Origin: Inia geoffrensis
Taxonomy: Eukaryota; Chordata; Mammalia; Artiodactyla; Iniidae
Reading direction: 5' to 3'
DNA length: 64,000 bases
NCBI GenBank assembly: GCA_036417435.1
Contig: CM070913.1
Coordinates: 93,115,373-93,179,372, forward strand
A model generated the notes under the pieces. It was given only the letters and a program-made list of their open reading frames with translations, was not told the origin of the DNA and searched no databases. The position numbers and the translations under genes were made by a program. This document shows, in pieces, positions 1-13,352 of the stretch. The stretch's first letter is position 1, and the number at the start of each line of letters is the position of its first letter.

Positions 1-199
1 CCATAGTAGGATTTCATGAACATGAATTGGTCCCACGACCCTCCTACTTTGTGTCTCCAGATACTTGCAAGATCATCTGTGTAAGGATGAGAGGCCAGGT
101 CAGCATGTCGGTGGCCAGTGTGTCAGGGAGGCCGTGGGATGGTCCTATCTGATCCCAAATGTGGGACCAGAATCCCTGGTTGCAATGCAGCTTCTGCTG

Positions 200-365
200 A
201 GCCAGAGCTGGCTGACGTTGGGCAGGTCAGCTTACCTCTCAGCTCAGCTCAGCTGCCTCATTTGTAAAATGGGGGTGACAACAGTCCTTACCACGAAATG
301 TCACTGTAAGAACTAATAAGTAGTTTATCATTCTTGGTACACAATAAGCACTCAGTGAATGCTAG
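200..365 (+). repeat. MIR SINE relic
   Basis: The block has the MIR core order: a 'gctgcctcatttgtaaaatg' segment, then 'gggtgacaacagtccttacc', then the 'cacaataagcactcagtgaa' tail. Divergence is high, as expected for this ancient mammalian family. Confidence 0.75.
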
Positions 366-585
366 CGGGAGGATGATGGAGGGGGGAAGAATTATCAGAT
401 GTATCGTATTTAAGATAAGTAAAAGCCAAGTCTTAAGATCCCTACTGATCATTGGTGAGTTAACGAACTCACTCATTCAACAAGTGATCATGGGGGAAGA
501 CTCAATAAGAAAATACACGCAAAGTTCTTAACCCAGCCCAGTACGCACACACCTAAACAGCAGTGCCCAACAGATGTTAGCTGTA

Positions 586-665
586 AACGTGATGACGGTG
601 ATAGTGAAGGTAATGGTGATGATGGTGATGCGATGAAGTGACGGATGTGGAGGGTGATGGATGAG
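586..665. repeat. GAT-rich simple repeat
   Basis: Degenerate tandem GATGGT/GATGRTG units run through this segment (for example 'gtaatggtgatgatggtgat'). Confidence 0.75.
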
Positions 666-749
666 AATAAGGAGAGACTAACAGAGCATCTGAAACATGT
701 AACTGCACGTGTAACCCTGCTCATGACACCTGGAACTAGATAAACGTAT

Positions 750-800
750 CAATGTAATGAATGTTTATCAAGGACTAAGTACCAGGTATTGTGCTTGAAC
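750..800 (-). repeat. MIR SINE fragment
   Basis: The order 'aatgtttatcaaggac', 'agtaccaggtattgtgctt' fits the reverse complement of the MIR 3' end (ATTTATTGAGCGCCTACTATGTGCCAGG type). It is short and diverged. Confidence 0.45.
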
Positions 801-1049
801 TTTGTCCTACTTAAGTACAAAGATATTCTCTGCAGCTTTGAGGGTAGCAGCAAGATACTGGCCCAAACACTCAATAGAAAGTAGAGACTGGGATGATCTT
901 TCCTCAGACTCACAGCTGCAGAACAAGCTACGGAGACTAGATGAGTGTGTGTGTGTTAAGAAACAGTTCACAGATGGCAGAATGAGGAACGTGGGAGCAG
1001 GATGGAGAAAAGAGTGAGTGGGTTTGGAGCCAAGCAACACCTGGCTCCT

Positions 1050-1212
1050 TTCCCAGCCCCAGACCAGCTGTGCAGCCTTAGGGAACTCATTAAACCCCTC
1101 TGAGCCTTCATGTTCTCATTGTGAAAACTGGTAATGAATACCTTCCTCCTTAGGCTATTGTGAGGACCAAATGAGGTGTCTCCACGTGTATGTAAAATAA
1201 GTCACTCAAGGC
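1050..1212 (+). repeat. MIR SINE relic
   Basis: MIR landmarks occur in order: 'ctgtgcagccttagggaact', 'ctctgagccttcatgttctc', 'gctattgtgaggaccaaatg', then a GTAAAATA-type tail. Confidence 0.75.
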
Positions 1213-4165
1213 ATGAAGCTAATCCCTACAATAATCTACTATTATTAACTAACTCACGTTCCCATTTCCTTTTTCTCTATTACCAGCTTCTGAACTGTGA
1301 GATACCAACAAGACAGTTCATAAAATTTCAGAATCCTGGTCCCATCTTAATGAAATATATTTTGGGGAGTTCAAGCTTTCACCTTTGAAAATAGAAACTT
1401 TTCAAAAGGATCAGACTGCTTTCTTCATTGAGATTTTTGCTGTAATAAGTGGAACCTGCTGATTCTCATGAAAGACATGAAGTGTGAGCAAGAAAAAATT
1501 GGCTGTTTCAAGCTACTGGGATTTTGTGGGTTATTTGCTATTGCAGCACAATACAGCCTGGGATGTGCCGTCAGCTATCTTGGCACTGTGTAATAAATCT
1601 TCCTGGTGGGATCCAGAATTGGCTGATTAAATTCCACCTTCCAGCTGAACGTGAGTTTCTGAAAGAAATAAGGTAGCATCACAGAAGAAAATAAAGCACA
1701 CACATCTCTTCCGTTCCTGAGTGTGTGAGCTGAGGTTGGTGTGCACTATGTTGGTATTGAAACTCATGTGTGCTCACCACTGCCATCCTCTCGTGGATTC
1801 CTCGTGAACTTTCTAGAAGACAGGGTGTATTTGTCATCCACCTCCACCCACCACATACTCGCCTGCTCGGGGCCTGGCATCTGAAGGTGCCACTCGCACC
1901 AGCTTCAGGCGGTCTGAGTGTCGGGGTAAGAGCAGGGAGGAAATCCGCGGAGAGGCGGCCTCTCCGAGGGGCCCTCCCTGCAGGGTGACCTCCTGAGGCC
2001 CTGGGTCAGCCTCCACCTCCTTCCTAATTAATAACTGCACGTAGAGAGAGGCCAGCCACCTGCAGATTGTCTGTTCTTAGGCCCAGAGCCAAGTCTAGCC
2101 CGATCAGAGCGAAGAACACAGCTCCTGAGCCGCTGACGAAATTCATTAACGGGAAGCTGGCAGGACGATGGATGGAGGCTGCTAGAAACCAGCCTAGCGC
2201 TCTGTCTGCAGGGAGCTCACATCCAGGCCTGCGGGCTTGCTGTCCTCCAGGGGCTGGGGAGGAGACATGCGCTGTCCAGCTCCAGCCAAGTGCCATCAGG
2301 AAGGGACAGAGTCCAGGGTGCCAGGCCTTACAACTGCTCAAGTAAAACCAGATGTTAAGTGTCGACATGTAATCCATTTGCTTCTCAAACACTGTGCGGA
2401 CGAAATCAAACAGGCCGGACTGAGCTGGCAGGTCACTGTCTTTTGATCTTGTCTTATGGGCTGTGAGAAGTGGGTGCCCCTCACCGTAGGGACCAGGGCG
2501 AGGTGAGCCCCACGAAGGCGCCCAGCTCAGTTTAACTGAGGCTTGTGGTGCTTGTGGGGTGAAGGAGGGGATAAGGGAGGAGCACAGATCCTCTGAAAAC
2601 CCACGTCCCAGAGCGAGGCCTGTGGGGACCACACCGAAGGACCCCGGCAGCGCTGGCCAGCGCCTCCCAGATGAGGTGAAAGAGGGAGGAAGTAATCGCA
2701 AGTCCAGATACCTTTTATCTCCACGTGTGTTTCTCTGGGGATCCTAACCCAGATGGAAGCTCTTCAACTTCACGGGCTTCAGCTACTCGCCCTGGGGAGT
2801 TCCAGCGTGTTCTATGGTCACCCATTTCCCTCCGAGCTCAGCACCAACACCACGTCGTCCAATGTTCCACCTGCCCGAGCTCCTGAGGTTGCTGCGCCGC
2901 CCCCACCCCCAGCCCCGGACCTGTGAGAAATGGGCCCGTGGGGATGGCGACGGAGGCGGGGGAGCTGTTGGGAGCCCAAGGAGTGTGGCCACTTTGCTGG
3001 AAATGCTGACATTTTCCACGGACCTTGGTTAGAGGGAGAGATTTACAGGGGGGTTTCTGGGGTCTCCACCAAGAAAATAAAATTTTGAATTTATGAAATA
3101 AATAAACCTAAGAGTTGGTTAGGTCTGTATTGCCACCTGTGAGTGCTTCAGTTTACGAAACATCTCCTTTTTGCACGTGTATTTGGGTTGTGGAGTTTGC
3201 AAACCAGGCTGTCACTGCCCAGAAATGAGGGTGGTCAGCAAACTGCTGGGTCCAGCCCTCTAATCTGCTTTGTGTGGACTCAACAAAGTTTCAGCCTTTT
3301 TTTTTAAATTTGCATGCTTTCAAGCAGGTCTATTCTCCACGCAGCCATTTCCCTGTCTGGTCTCAGTGGACATGGGGGCTTGCAACCCCTGATTAAGGGT
3401 CAGTCCCCAGCTGAAGTGATCAGCGGGAGGGTCGAAGAAGGCCCTCGTCTTCATAACCCTGCTCCGTCCTGGCTATCATACAACTGCTAAAAAACATAGT
3501 AATCCCTTCCTTGTCAGGAGCACATCTATTGCAAAAGGAAGATTCAAATTTTCAATAAAAGATATAAAAATTTTAAGCAATAAGATAATGCAGAATGAGG
3601 CAGAGACAGTTTGTCTACCTGCATCCATTCTCCCCTTCTTTCTTCCCAGGAGTTTCCCTCTCTCTCCAGTGGTCCCTCCTCCAGGAACGCCCCCCCCCCA
3701 ACAGTTGCCCTTCAAAGTCCAAATTCTCCCTCTTCTATCCCCCCAGGGGAATAATGAAGCTATTTACTCCAGGAAAACCAGTGGGGTATGTGTGTATTTT
3801 ACCTACGGTTCCTCATCAAAGAAATACTTGCCAGCTCAAAGCATAAAACAAACCTGTTATCTTCTTACATAATGAGGACTGTGAAAATTAAAACTACTTA
3901 GAGACAATAAGAAATAAATAGAACGTCTCCAACGTCTGGTAGATTCCTTATGGCAAATGCCGGAAGGCCAGGTGTCAATTACACAGCCCAACCCTCCCGC
4001 AGGAAACGAGGCCTCAGGTACTCACCAGGACTCCTCAGGATGGACAAGAACAAAGATAGACAAACACACCGAGAAGTCTTTGCCATCAATTGTCCAATTG
4101 TCCAACTCTCCTTCCTCTCCCGCCCTTCTGGGGGCAGAGGGGTCGGAAAAAGGACCTGAAACTGA

Positions 4166-5498
<1,333 letters not shown>

Positions 5499-6233
5499 CT
5501 AGGATCAGAGCAATGGCAGGGAGGATAAGCTCTCTCGGGTGTGAGCCGTGGGTGGTTGCTCTTGTCTCAACGTCCCTGCACCCATTTTCTGGGGGCGCCT
5601 TCTAAACACGTGGCCTCACTTTCTTCCCGGGGAGTCACGTCTTGCCTTTCCCAGCTGAGTGATTTGAGTGGGCCACGTGACTCAGGCAGTAGCCAATCAC
5701 TGCACCACACCCCCTCCCAGGTACAGTGATTGGTTCATGAGAGGGCAGGGACTCGGTCCGGCCAATCAGCGTAAACATCCCCATCCCTGCAGCAGGATTG
5801 GCTGGGGAGGGTGCACGTGACCCTCCTGGTCCACTAGGGTGGGTTCTGAGGTGGGCAGAGCTGCCAGGAAGCCAGGGAGCGAGGCTGAGGCTTTGGAGAC
5901 ACCTGGGCTGGGCATCCCCCCGACAGAGCCAGAAGCCATCAGTGGGGAGGGCACTGCAGGCCCACCAGGACGCCAGCTCACAGTAGGTGTGGAGTGCCCC
6001 TGTTTGGTTTCGACCTGAGCGAGGGCACTGATGTGAGGAGAGGGGGAGAATGCCCAGGCACCACGCATGTGTCCCCATGGGACCAGGAGAGGGGCATGGC
6101 CTGGGAGGAGAACTGGAGATGGAAGGGGACGGGAAGGTGACGGGAGGGAGGAAGGAGGAGATCTTTTCAAAGGAGAAAAAATAAAGAAAAGCATTAAAGA
6201 CAGAAACCTATTACTGTACCAAACTTGGGTCTG
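5499..6233. other. GC-rich flank with CCAAT and CACGTG motifs
   Basis: This block lies 5' of the ADGRD1-like exon on the minus strand. It holds three CACGTG motifs (5,607, 5,674 and 5,814) and four CCAAT motifs, plus strand at 5,693 and 5,762 and minus strand at 5,729 and 5,797. No coding exon was recognised. An ancient interspersed repeat could also explain the motif spacing. Confidence 0.45.
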
Positions 6234-6234
6234 C

Positions 6235-6830
6235 TAGCAAAGCCACTGACACCAGGTTGTGGTGAAGGAATGTACAGCAGTTACTGCAGGGCCAAGCGAG
6301 GAGACCAGTGGGTCTGCTCCCTGATGGCTTTCAGGAAGAGTTTTTAAAGGCAAAGTGAGGGAGAGAGTCACAGGTGTGTGATCAGCTCGTGGACCTTCTT
6401 CTGATTGGCTGGTGGTGAGGTCATCAGGAGTCAACGTCATGAACCTTCTGGCTCCAGATGGTCTGGGGTCTACGTGGTGGTGGCCGGCATGCATTGAGTT
6501 TCTCCACCTGGTGGGGGTCTCGGTATCTGCAAAACAGCTCAAGGATACGGCTCAGCATAGCATCTACAGCCCTTGAGGAGGATCAAAATGTCCTTGACTT
6601 TGTTTTATGGCTAAGCTATCATTAACTTGTCTTACTTGACTGTTTTCCTTTGTTTCTGCATTTTCTCACTTCTTGGATTAAATTTGCTCTTTGGAACTTG
6701 GGGAAGGCCTAGGAGGCTAAAGTCCTTCTACAAACAAGAGAGAGGGGACACAGGGCAGGGGATCTGTCCCCAGGAAGGCCCCACAGTGTCCTGCTCAGTT
6801 TCAAACCCAGGGACAGCATGATTTCTGGTG
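6235..6830 (-). mobile_element. Probable solo LTR of an endogenous retroviral family
   Basis: The layout resembles a moderately old LTR known to me from cetartiodactyl genomes. On the minus strand there is an A/T-rich U3 start, a TTTAAAAA TATA-like motif near 6,342, and then 'cttggccctgcagtaactgc' and 'ctgctgtacattccttcacc' in the R/U5 position. No internal viral genes are visible next to it. Ends are approximate and I cannot name the family. Confidence 0.5.
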
Positions 6831-7723
6831 GATACACCAAGTCCTATTCTTACAATATTCAGCAGTCTGCTAATTCTCAGGATAAAAATGTGTACTTGAT
6901 ACCTTGGTTTCCTGTTTGGAGTCACAAAACTTCCATTTGGTCATTAAGCACAGATATCAAACACACACAGTCCTTGTCTCTGAGGTCCCAGCACCAAGTG
7001 GGCTTCTAGAACCAGCTGCCCCTTGCCTGTGGATCAACCCTGGCTCCCTGTTCTGTTTGTTTTCTCCCCCCTCCCTCTGGATTTCCTTTGGGAGACCTGA
7101 CCACCCTCTCCCGGACGCAGCCAGGCGGGGTGGGGATAGATGCTGTCATCATGGTGTCCCCACCCCCAGCCGAGAGGCAGGCATGTGCTCAGGCTGTCAC
7201 TCGCTCACATGACTCTTCATGAAATGTTCATTTTTAGCACGGATAACTTCAATCCATTTTCAGATCAACCTTTCCTGGCAACGAATAGATGTGATTGGCT
7301 TCCATGCAGACGCCCACAGACTGTCTAAAACTGGTGTCACCTACACTGAGTGGTGACAGATTTGGAGAAAGAGTTGTTACATTTAATCATAAATAACTCT
7401 GAGTTCATTTCTTTAAACTTGTGGATTGAACCACTTTAGGTCCTCCCTCTCCCCTACCCTCTCACAAACACGCTTCCTGCTGAACTTTTACCCCCTTCTG
7501 CCCACTCCCACCACCCAACAGACCCACCCACGTCACAGAGGAAGACAACTTGGTCTTTAGTTCTCAGTGTGTAATGGATCCAGAGGTGGAAGCTCTGCTC
7601 CAAGGTCATCCAGGCTCACGGTCACTGTCACACAAGGACATGATGCCACCTGAGCATAGGAGGTAAGTGACATCAGGCATGAGGGACCCGGAACATCCTG
7701 CAGCCACCAGCACTCCGGGAGCC

Positions 7724-7737
7724 GGGGGGGGGGGGGG
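7724..7737 (+). repeat. Poly-G tract, 14 bases
   Basis: An uninterrupted run of 14 G, followed by AGG. Runs like this are error-prone in sequencing. Confidence 0.9.
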
Positions 7738-8577
7738 AGGCAAGAATGTTCTAGAATAATGGCTGCAGATCCTGAGCTGAGACTCAGTCTCCAGACGCTT
7801 TGTCAGTGCTGAGCCCTCACCTGCACTCAGCCCATCCACCCTGGGCTGCATTTTAAGATGCTGATGCCCTCATGAGGACATCCACGGAGAGCTTCCAACA
7901 TTCTTCTTTAGAGCACGGCTCCCCAGGGGTGGGCTTGGTCAGGGCCCGGGTGGGCAGCCCCACTACGAGGCCCTGCCTAAGCCTACAGGGCCTGTCTCCG
8001 CCCATCCGCCCATCAGCCTGGGGTCTGCACCAGTCCCGGCAACTCATAAACATCTCTCTGGTGGGAGGTTCCACATGGGGCCTGGGCAGCTGCTCCTCTC
8101 AGGCTCCCTGGGGAGCTGTGAGGCCGGGAAGGATGTAACCCAGAGGGACAGGTGACCCATGGCGCATCACAGGGACACAGACACAGAGCATGCATGTGTG
8201 GGGAGAGCGAGGCCCAGGGAAAGCCGAGTACCAGACCTGCCCACCCACACCCAGGGCCCCATTTCCCACCTGTGCGCTGATCTGACAGCCAGTGCGGGGT
8301 GGGAGCCGTGCACAGCCCCAGGGACACCCAGCACATGTGGGAGACGACACAGTTCTGTGTGACCCTGGACGTGGCCCAGAGCTGTGTCACTGGGTCACCC
8401 TCTCCAAGGCCAGTCGTGGGCAGGGCTTCCTCACAGCACAAGACAGGGTGTCTTCTGAGTATGACTTGGGGGCTCATAAATTCCTCCAGTACCCCTCTGG
8501 GGGTCTCCCCCTGTTCCCACCTCTGTGCGCAGACAACAAGACAACTGAAAATGGCAGCTATTAATTTCAGAAACCAT

Positions 8578-8599
8578 GAGTGTGTGTGTGTGTGTGTAA
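8578..8599. repeat. (TG)n microsatellite
   Basis: About ten TG dinucleotides in a row. Confidence 0.9.
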
Positions 8600-8707
8600 C
8601 AGGAAGAGTCAGACATGCACTTCAGAGACAGTTTCCTGCCCCCTCCCATCTCCACCAAGGACCCCCGCCGCCTGGCGGGGAGGGAGACGATCAGGAAGGG
8701 GGTGGGG

Positions 8708-8823
8708 AGGGCCTTCCCTGGCAGTCCTGCGGTTTAGACTCTGCGCTCTCACTGCAGGGGCACAGGTTCCATCCCTGCTCAGGGAACTAAGAGCCTACAT
8801 GGGAGGTGCAGCCAAAAAAAAAA
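8708..8823 (+). mobile_element. CHR-type SINE, short form
   Basis: It starts 'gggccttccctggcagtcct', keeps the tRNA-like B-box region ('ggttccatccctgctcaggg') and ends in an A-run at 8,814-8,823. It is diverged from the family, so an older copy. Confidence 0.85.
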
Positions 8824-9429
8824 GCGGGGGTGGAGGTGGGGGGGCAGGAGCCTTCTTTCACCGCAGTCTATGTGGGGACTGTGAACGGTAAGGGCTCAGC
8901 AGCGTTGCGCCCTGGCACCCTGATGGCGCTCCAGTGGAGTGCGGCCTCCAGCACGACTCCTCTGTCCCCCAACTCACATGTGCCCTTGCACTGGGCACAC
9001 CCTGGGTGCTCATCTCAGCCATCGAGTCCGACGTACCCTGGGTGGACAGTCCCCATTCCAGGATCCGGAACACTCACAGCTCACCCAGCGCTGCGTGGGC
9101 TCTGGGCGTCGGGACAGCAGCCGTGGGATGAGAAAGCCCCACACCTCCCCAGCTACACGGAGCAGCGCTTCTCAAAAAGAGGAAGCCGAGATGGAACACA
9201 CTTACATGTGTAACGATGCTGGGTGGTGGGGAGGTGGGCCGTGCCCGGGGCACCGGGGACCCTTGGGCGTTGTGCTCAGACCCTCCCGACATCCCTCAAT
9301 GTGTGACCAGGTCATCCGAGGACACCCCAAGGCCCTGACCCCTGGCCCCGCACACGCCCTCCCCTGTCCAAATGCCACCTGAATCCCCAGCTCCCCCGGC
9401 CCTTCGGGGCCCACAGGCCGATAGAGGCC

Positions 9430-9960
9430 CCTTTGGGCTGCAGTCGGTCCATCCTGTCCATGGACAGACACGTCGTGACCACACGAGGCACCGACGGCCC
9501 GGCAGGTGCTGACGCGCTCGTCATCACCCTCAGCTGGCGCGGGACCTCAGGCCCCGACCTGCCAATCCCTCCACATGCAGCTGAGCACGGCCGGGGACGC
9601 CGGGAGGGGCTCGTGCGGGACACAGCGGCACGGCCACCGGGTCCGGGGCAGAGACGCCCACCGAGGACCCGTCCAGAGCCGGGGAACGCGGGGTCCACAC
9701 GCGTGGGAAACTCGGGTTTCCCCGCCTTCCCTGTCCCTGCGGGGTGCTGGGCGCAGGGGTGGGTCCGGTGCCAGAAGGGAATTCAGCTCTAACTGCGATC
9801 GCCCGCGGTTCCCCAGGCCTCTCTCCTCTGTTAAACCTCCTCACGGCTCCAGGGTGAGAGGAACGGGGTCTGCAGACTCCTGCCTCTTACGCCCACGCTT
9901 TGTACCCGGTGTGCAAACCTGCCGGCGGGTGAGGGAAACACGCAGAGAGGAAACTGCTCC
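9430..9960. promoter_or_regulatory. CpG-rich segment (possible CpG island)
   Basis: CpG dinucleotides are dense here (for example 'cacggccggggacgccggga' near 9,588), unlike the flanks. There is no exon next to it, so it could be an orphan CpG island or a distal element. A CpG observed/expected count would settle island status. Confidence 0.45.
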
Positions 9961-10251
9961 GATGCGCCCAGCAAAAAGCAAAGAAAAAACGCCTGTGAAC
10001 TTACATGGGGCCCTGGAATTAGAAGAGCTGGCCTCAGGACTGAACAGAAAGTGTTTTCAAATCGTCCCTGTGGCCCAGGTAACATGAGTCAGGGAGGTCT
10101 CGGCGGAAAATGCGCCGACACGGGCTAGACTGGCCCCCAGGCCCGTTCGTGCATCTGGCGTTTACAGCTGCGGCGTCTCAGAGCAGAGAGCTGGGTCCCA
10201 GGGAAGGCGGCGCAGGGAGCAGAAAACACAAGCAGAAAGAGGCAGGAACGC

Positions 10252-10297
10252 GTGAGGACGAGGCGGCCGTGAGCGCCTGTCAGCCCGCAGGTCGGGG
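10252..10297. repeat. Direct duplication A, copy 1
   Basis: About 46 bp starting 'gtgaggacgaggcggcc' and containing 'ctgtcagcccgcagg'. A near-identical block recurs 165 bp downstream. Confidence 0.85.
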
Positions 10298-10416
10298 CTC
10301 TTTCCAAAAGCTCCTTCCCCGTTTCACAGGAATGGGCTGCACAGATTCTTGTTTTTTTAAAATGCGAAATCTTGTGTTGGGCCACACACGTCGGACTGTT
10401 CGATGCCAGAGGGAAT

Positions 10417-10463
10417 GTGAGGACGAGGGCGGCCCTGAGCTCCTGTCAGCCCGCAGGCTGGGG
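10417..10463. repeat. Direct duplication A, copy 2
   Basis: Second copy of the block at 10,252, starting 'gtgaggacgagggcggcc', with a one-base insertion and a few substitutions. Confidence 0.85.
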
Positions 10464-10774
10464 CAGGACCGCCCCAGGGAAAGCCGCATCCCTGGATGTC
10501 CCACAGAACCTTTCAGTGTGGCCTCTGCCTGCTCCCCGCTGCCCAGAATAAACTCCCCGACCGTCCGGAGAGGCGAGAGCTGTCATTTCACACACAGGTG
10601 GCTGCTGCTGCACTGCCCGTTACACGTCTTGGTGATGCTGACGTCACTGTGATGTGTCCTGAGGACATGAGGAGGTGTCACTGTGATGCAGTGGGGGATG
10701 CGGGGAGGGGCCACTGTGGTGGGGCCAGAGGACACCATGAGGGGACCCGCCAGGAGGACAGAAACCCTGAGAGT

Positions 10775-10872
10775 CCTCAGGAAACTGAGGCCCAGAGAGG
10801 TTAAGTGTCCCTCCTGAGGGCACCCGGCGCATGGACGGAGCTGGGATTTGCACACATGCCAGCTGCTCCAGG
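10775..10872 (-). repeat. MIR SINE relic
   Basis: The segments 'aaactgaggcccagagaggt', 'gagctgggatttgcacacat' and a following 'gctccagggccctcacc' are the reverse-complement MIR core in correct order. Confidence 0.8.
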
Positions 10873-11787
10873 GCCCTCACCCTCCCATTCACCATGTGGG
10901 GAGCTCACAGACTAAGCTGGGCACTCAGAATGGAAGCGGGTGGGACGCAGAACCCAGGGGAGTATGGGGGATGTTGGGATTCGCAGCAGGAAGGGGGTGG
11001 GAAGACAGATGGACTGAGCTGCCACGTTGCAGACTATCCGTCCTGTCACCCAGGTGGCTGCGCATCTTCCCTGCTTGTGTGTAAGGACATGTCACTCTTC
11101 CAACATTCCCTGTGAGGATGTGGAAGTGGAACTGCTCCCCCGTTTGTCACGTGGAGACGCTGAGGCCCAGAGAGGCACAGTGATGTGTTTGGTGGACAGA
11201 TGCGTGGGTGACCAGGAGCAGAGGAAGAGGGAGGTGGAGAGGTGGGCACGGCCTAGATCTTCACTCTACAGCACGGAGCACGGGTCACTATGTAAATATA
11301 AATCAGTTACATTACATAATATGCAAATTGAGTTCCTCAGTCGCACTGCCACATTTTAATTTCTCAGCAGCACACGTGCCTGTGACTATCATTTTGGACA
11401 GCACAGCATAGGTGGAGACCCTGGAGGGTTTGGGCAGAGGGGGACATGGTCTGACGTATGGGGGCAAGGGACCCCCAGGCTGCCGCGTGGGGAGCTGACT
11501 GCAGGGGCCTCGGTGGAAGCAGAGGCTGGTGGACCTCATGCAGGATCCAGACAAGAGGTGATGGTCCTGTATGAGAATTGCCATGTGGGGCAGGGAGGTG
11601 GCTGGGTGGTAAAGATATTCTAAAGGTAAAACCATGAGGATTTTCTGAAAGATTGCATACACAGTTCAAGGCTTTGGCTTAACCAGCTGCAAGAGTGGAG
11701 ATGTCCTTCTCTTGGATGGCAAAGAACATGGGTGAGCGGACTTCAGATGAAATCACATTGCAACCCATGAGCATCAGGCAGAGCCTT

Positions 11788-11938
11788 GGCTGTGGATGTC
11801 CACAGCTCAGGAGAAGCAGAGCCTATCAGAAGGAAGGGTCGTAGGAAGGGGCTGAGCAGTCAGCTCTCACGGTTTCAGGGTGGACACCCCTGTCCTGGGA
11901 AGGGCACAGGAACATTCTGAGCCTCGGGTTATCCGTCT
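11788..11938. repeat. Direct duplication B, copy 1
   Basis: It begins 'ggctgtggatgtcc' and includes 'gcctatcagaaggaagggtc' and 'cagtcagctctcacggtttc'. It is highly similar to 12,457-12,586 but carries about 19 extra bases around 11,881 ('tggacacccctgtcctgg'). Confidence 0.9.
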
Positions 11939-12456
11939 GCAAAATGGGCAGAATAATTCCTGACCCTTTTTCTCTAGTTGGAAGTTTTTAGGGATATAAG
12001 AAGAAATAACACAGAAAGATTTGGAGGCTTAGCCAGGATAAGGCATGAGATAACTCCAAGGTAAGATTATTATCTTAATTGGATGTAGTCAAATTTAGTT
12101 TTTTATTTTAATGATTTAGATTTGAGGATGAAGTATTAATTTATGAATCATCTGTGACAGTAAATAGACCTCCCCGGTGAAGACTTCCCTAATTACCCGT
12201 AACCACCTGTGACTGATGAGCCAGCAGCAGGGATGGTAGGGATGTGATGGCAGGAATTATCTAATCACATGTCCCTGTAAATAATTCAGGGACTGGGGCC
12301 ACTTCTGAGCCTGGAGCAGAGTTACCTTTGCCTCTCGTGGTGCATATTTTCTGTCTCTGCAGGAGGCAGAGATGAAGCCGCAAAGCAGGAGCCAGGAGGA
12401 GAGGTGCAGGCACCAAGCCTCTGTCTCTGCAGGCTAAGCGGTGCCCCTCTGACAGT

Positions 12457-12586
12457 GGCTGTGGATGTCCGCGGCTCAGCAGAAGCAGAGCCTATCAGAA
12501 GGAAGGGTCGTAGGAGGGGGCTGAGCAGTCAGCTCTCACGGTTTCAGGGAAGGGCACAGCAGCATTCTGAGCCTCAGGTTATCCAT
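12457..12586. repeat. Direct duplication B, copy 2
   Basis: Second copy of the 11,788 block, 669 bp downstream in the same orientation. It lacks the ~19-base insert. Confidence 0.9.
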
Positions 12587-13337
12587 CATTCTCAACACCT
12601 GGGCCAACATAGAGCTGGAAGGCATTCCCTCCACCTCCTTCTTGCCAAGCTGGGTGGACACATTTGAAACATTTCACTGTCTTTGTTATCAGACAAATCT
12701 TGTCAAGCTAATTAGCTATGGGGGATCTTAGGTGGGTTTTTGTTTTCAAAAGTAGTCAGGCAAAACAAATGTATATTATGCTTGGCCCGAGGCTAACTTT
12801 CTAATTAAAGTAAACTGCAGTTGGATCACCAAACAAAAGTAAATAAATAATAAATATGTGTGCACATATGTTCAGAGAGGAAAAGCCAGAGGTAAAATGA
12901 GACCCAGCAGAGCAATTGCCAGCCGTGAACTGAGCACAGGGTGCAGGTCGCAGAAGCAATGAGGTTGCAGGGAGGGAAGCTAGGTTAGTATCACTGCCGG
13001 AAGGGTGGAATGAAGAGGGGAAATAGGTCTTGAGTCTTGAGGGGACATGGGTTTGTTTGTCTGTTTGTTTAACAAATTTTTCTGCCTGGTGTTGGGAGCT
13101 AACATTTTCTTCTCTGTCCTCTTTCTTTTCCTTCCCGTAATAAGGGTCTGGCGTGCGTGAGAACGCAGACCACATGTCACAATGGCTCAGTGAGTGTACC
13201 TTTTAGGTCTAGTGTATGGGACCTTGTAGGGCCTGAGTGTGAGATGGCCACCAAGGAGCGTGGGTAGTGACGGTGGAGAAAATCTGTCCAAATGTGGATG
13301 GATCCCTGACCTCAGGCAAGTTGTCTTCTGGTACTCG

Positions 13338-13352
13338 AGAACAAGCCATCCA
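13338..13352 (+). repeat. Target-site duplication, left (RAB5IF retrocopy)
   Basis: The 15-mer 'agaacaagccatcca' is repeated exactly at 14,664-14,678 and brackets the retrocopy. Confidence 0.9.

Larger units (their letters stand above)
1..4165. other. Intergenic or intronic DNA at left edge
   Basis: I recognise no coding exon on either strand here. The block holds three MIR relics and one GAT-rich simple repeat (listed separately); the rest looks like unique single-copy DNA. If the ADGRD1 exon at 5,345-5,498 belongs to a working gene, this stretch would be intron 3' of that exon. I looked on the minus strand for the next ADGRD1 exon (TM4-TM5 region) and did not see it. Several open frames of 60-225 codons occur but show no family resemblance. 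Confidence 0.6.
6831..8707. other. Unique DNA, no gene recognised
   Basis: Apart from a 14-base G run at 7,724-7,737 and a (TG)n run at 8,578-8,599, I see no repeat, exon or RNA gene. Open frames are short and overlap on both strands. Confidence 0.5.
8824..13337. other. Unique DNA with CpG-rich patch and local duplications
   Basis: No exon is recognised. The block contains a CpG-rich segment, a 46-bp direct duplication, a MIR, and a ~130-150 bp direct duplication (all listed separately). The part from 12,660 to 13,200 is AT-richer and featureless. Confidence 0.5.

Noticed and set aside
2024..2701. 225-codon minus-strand frame
   Set aside because: It has no recognisable domain, lies in GC-rich DNA with competing frames on the other strand, and shows no convincing splice context.
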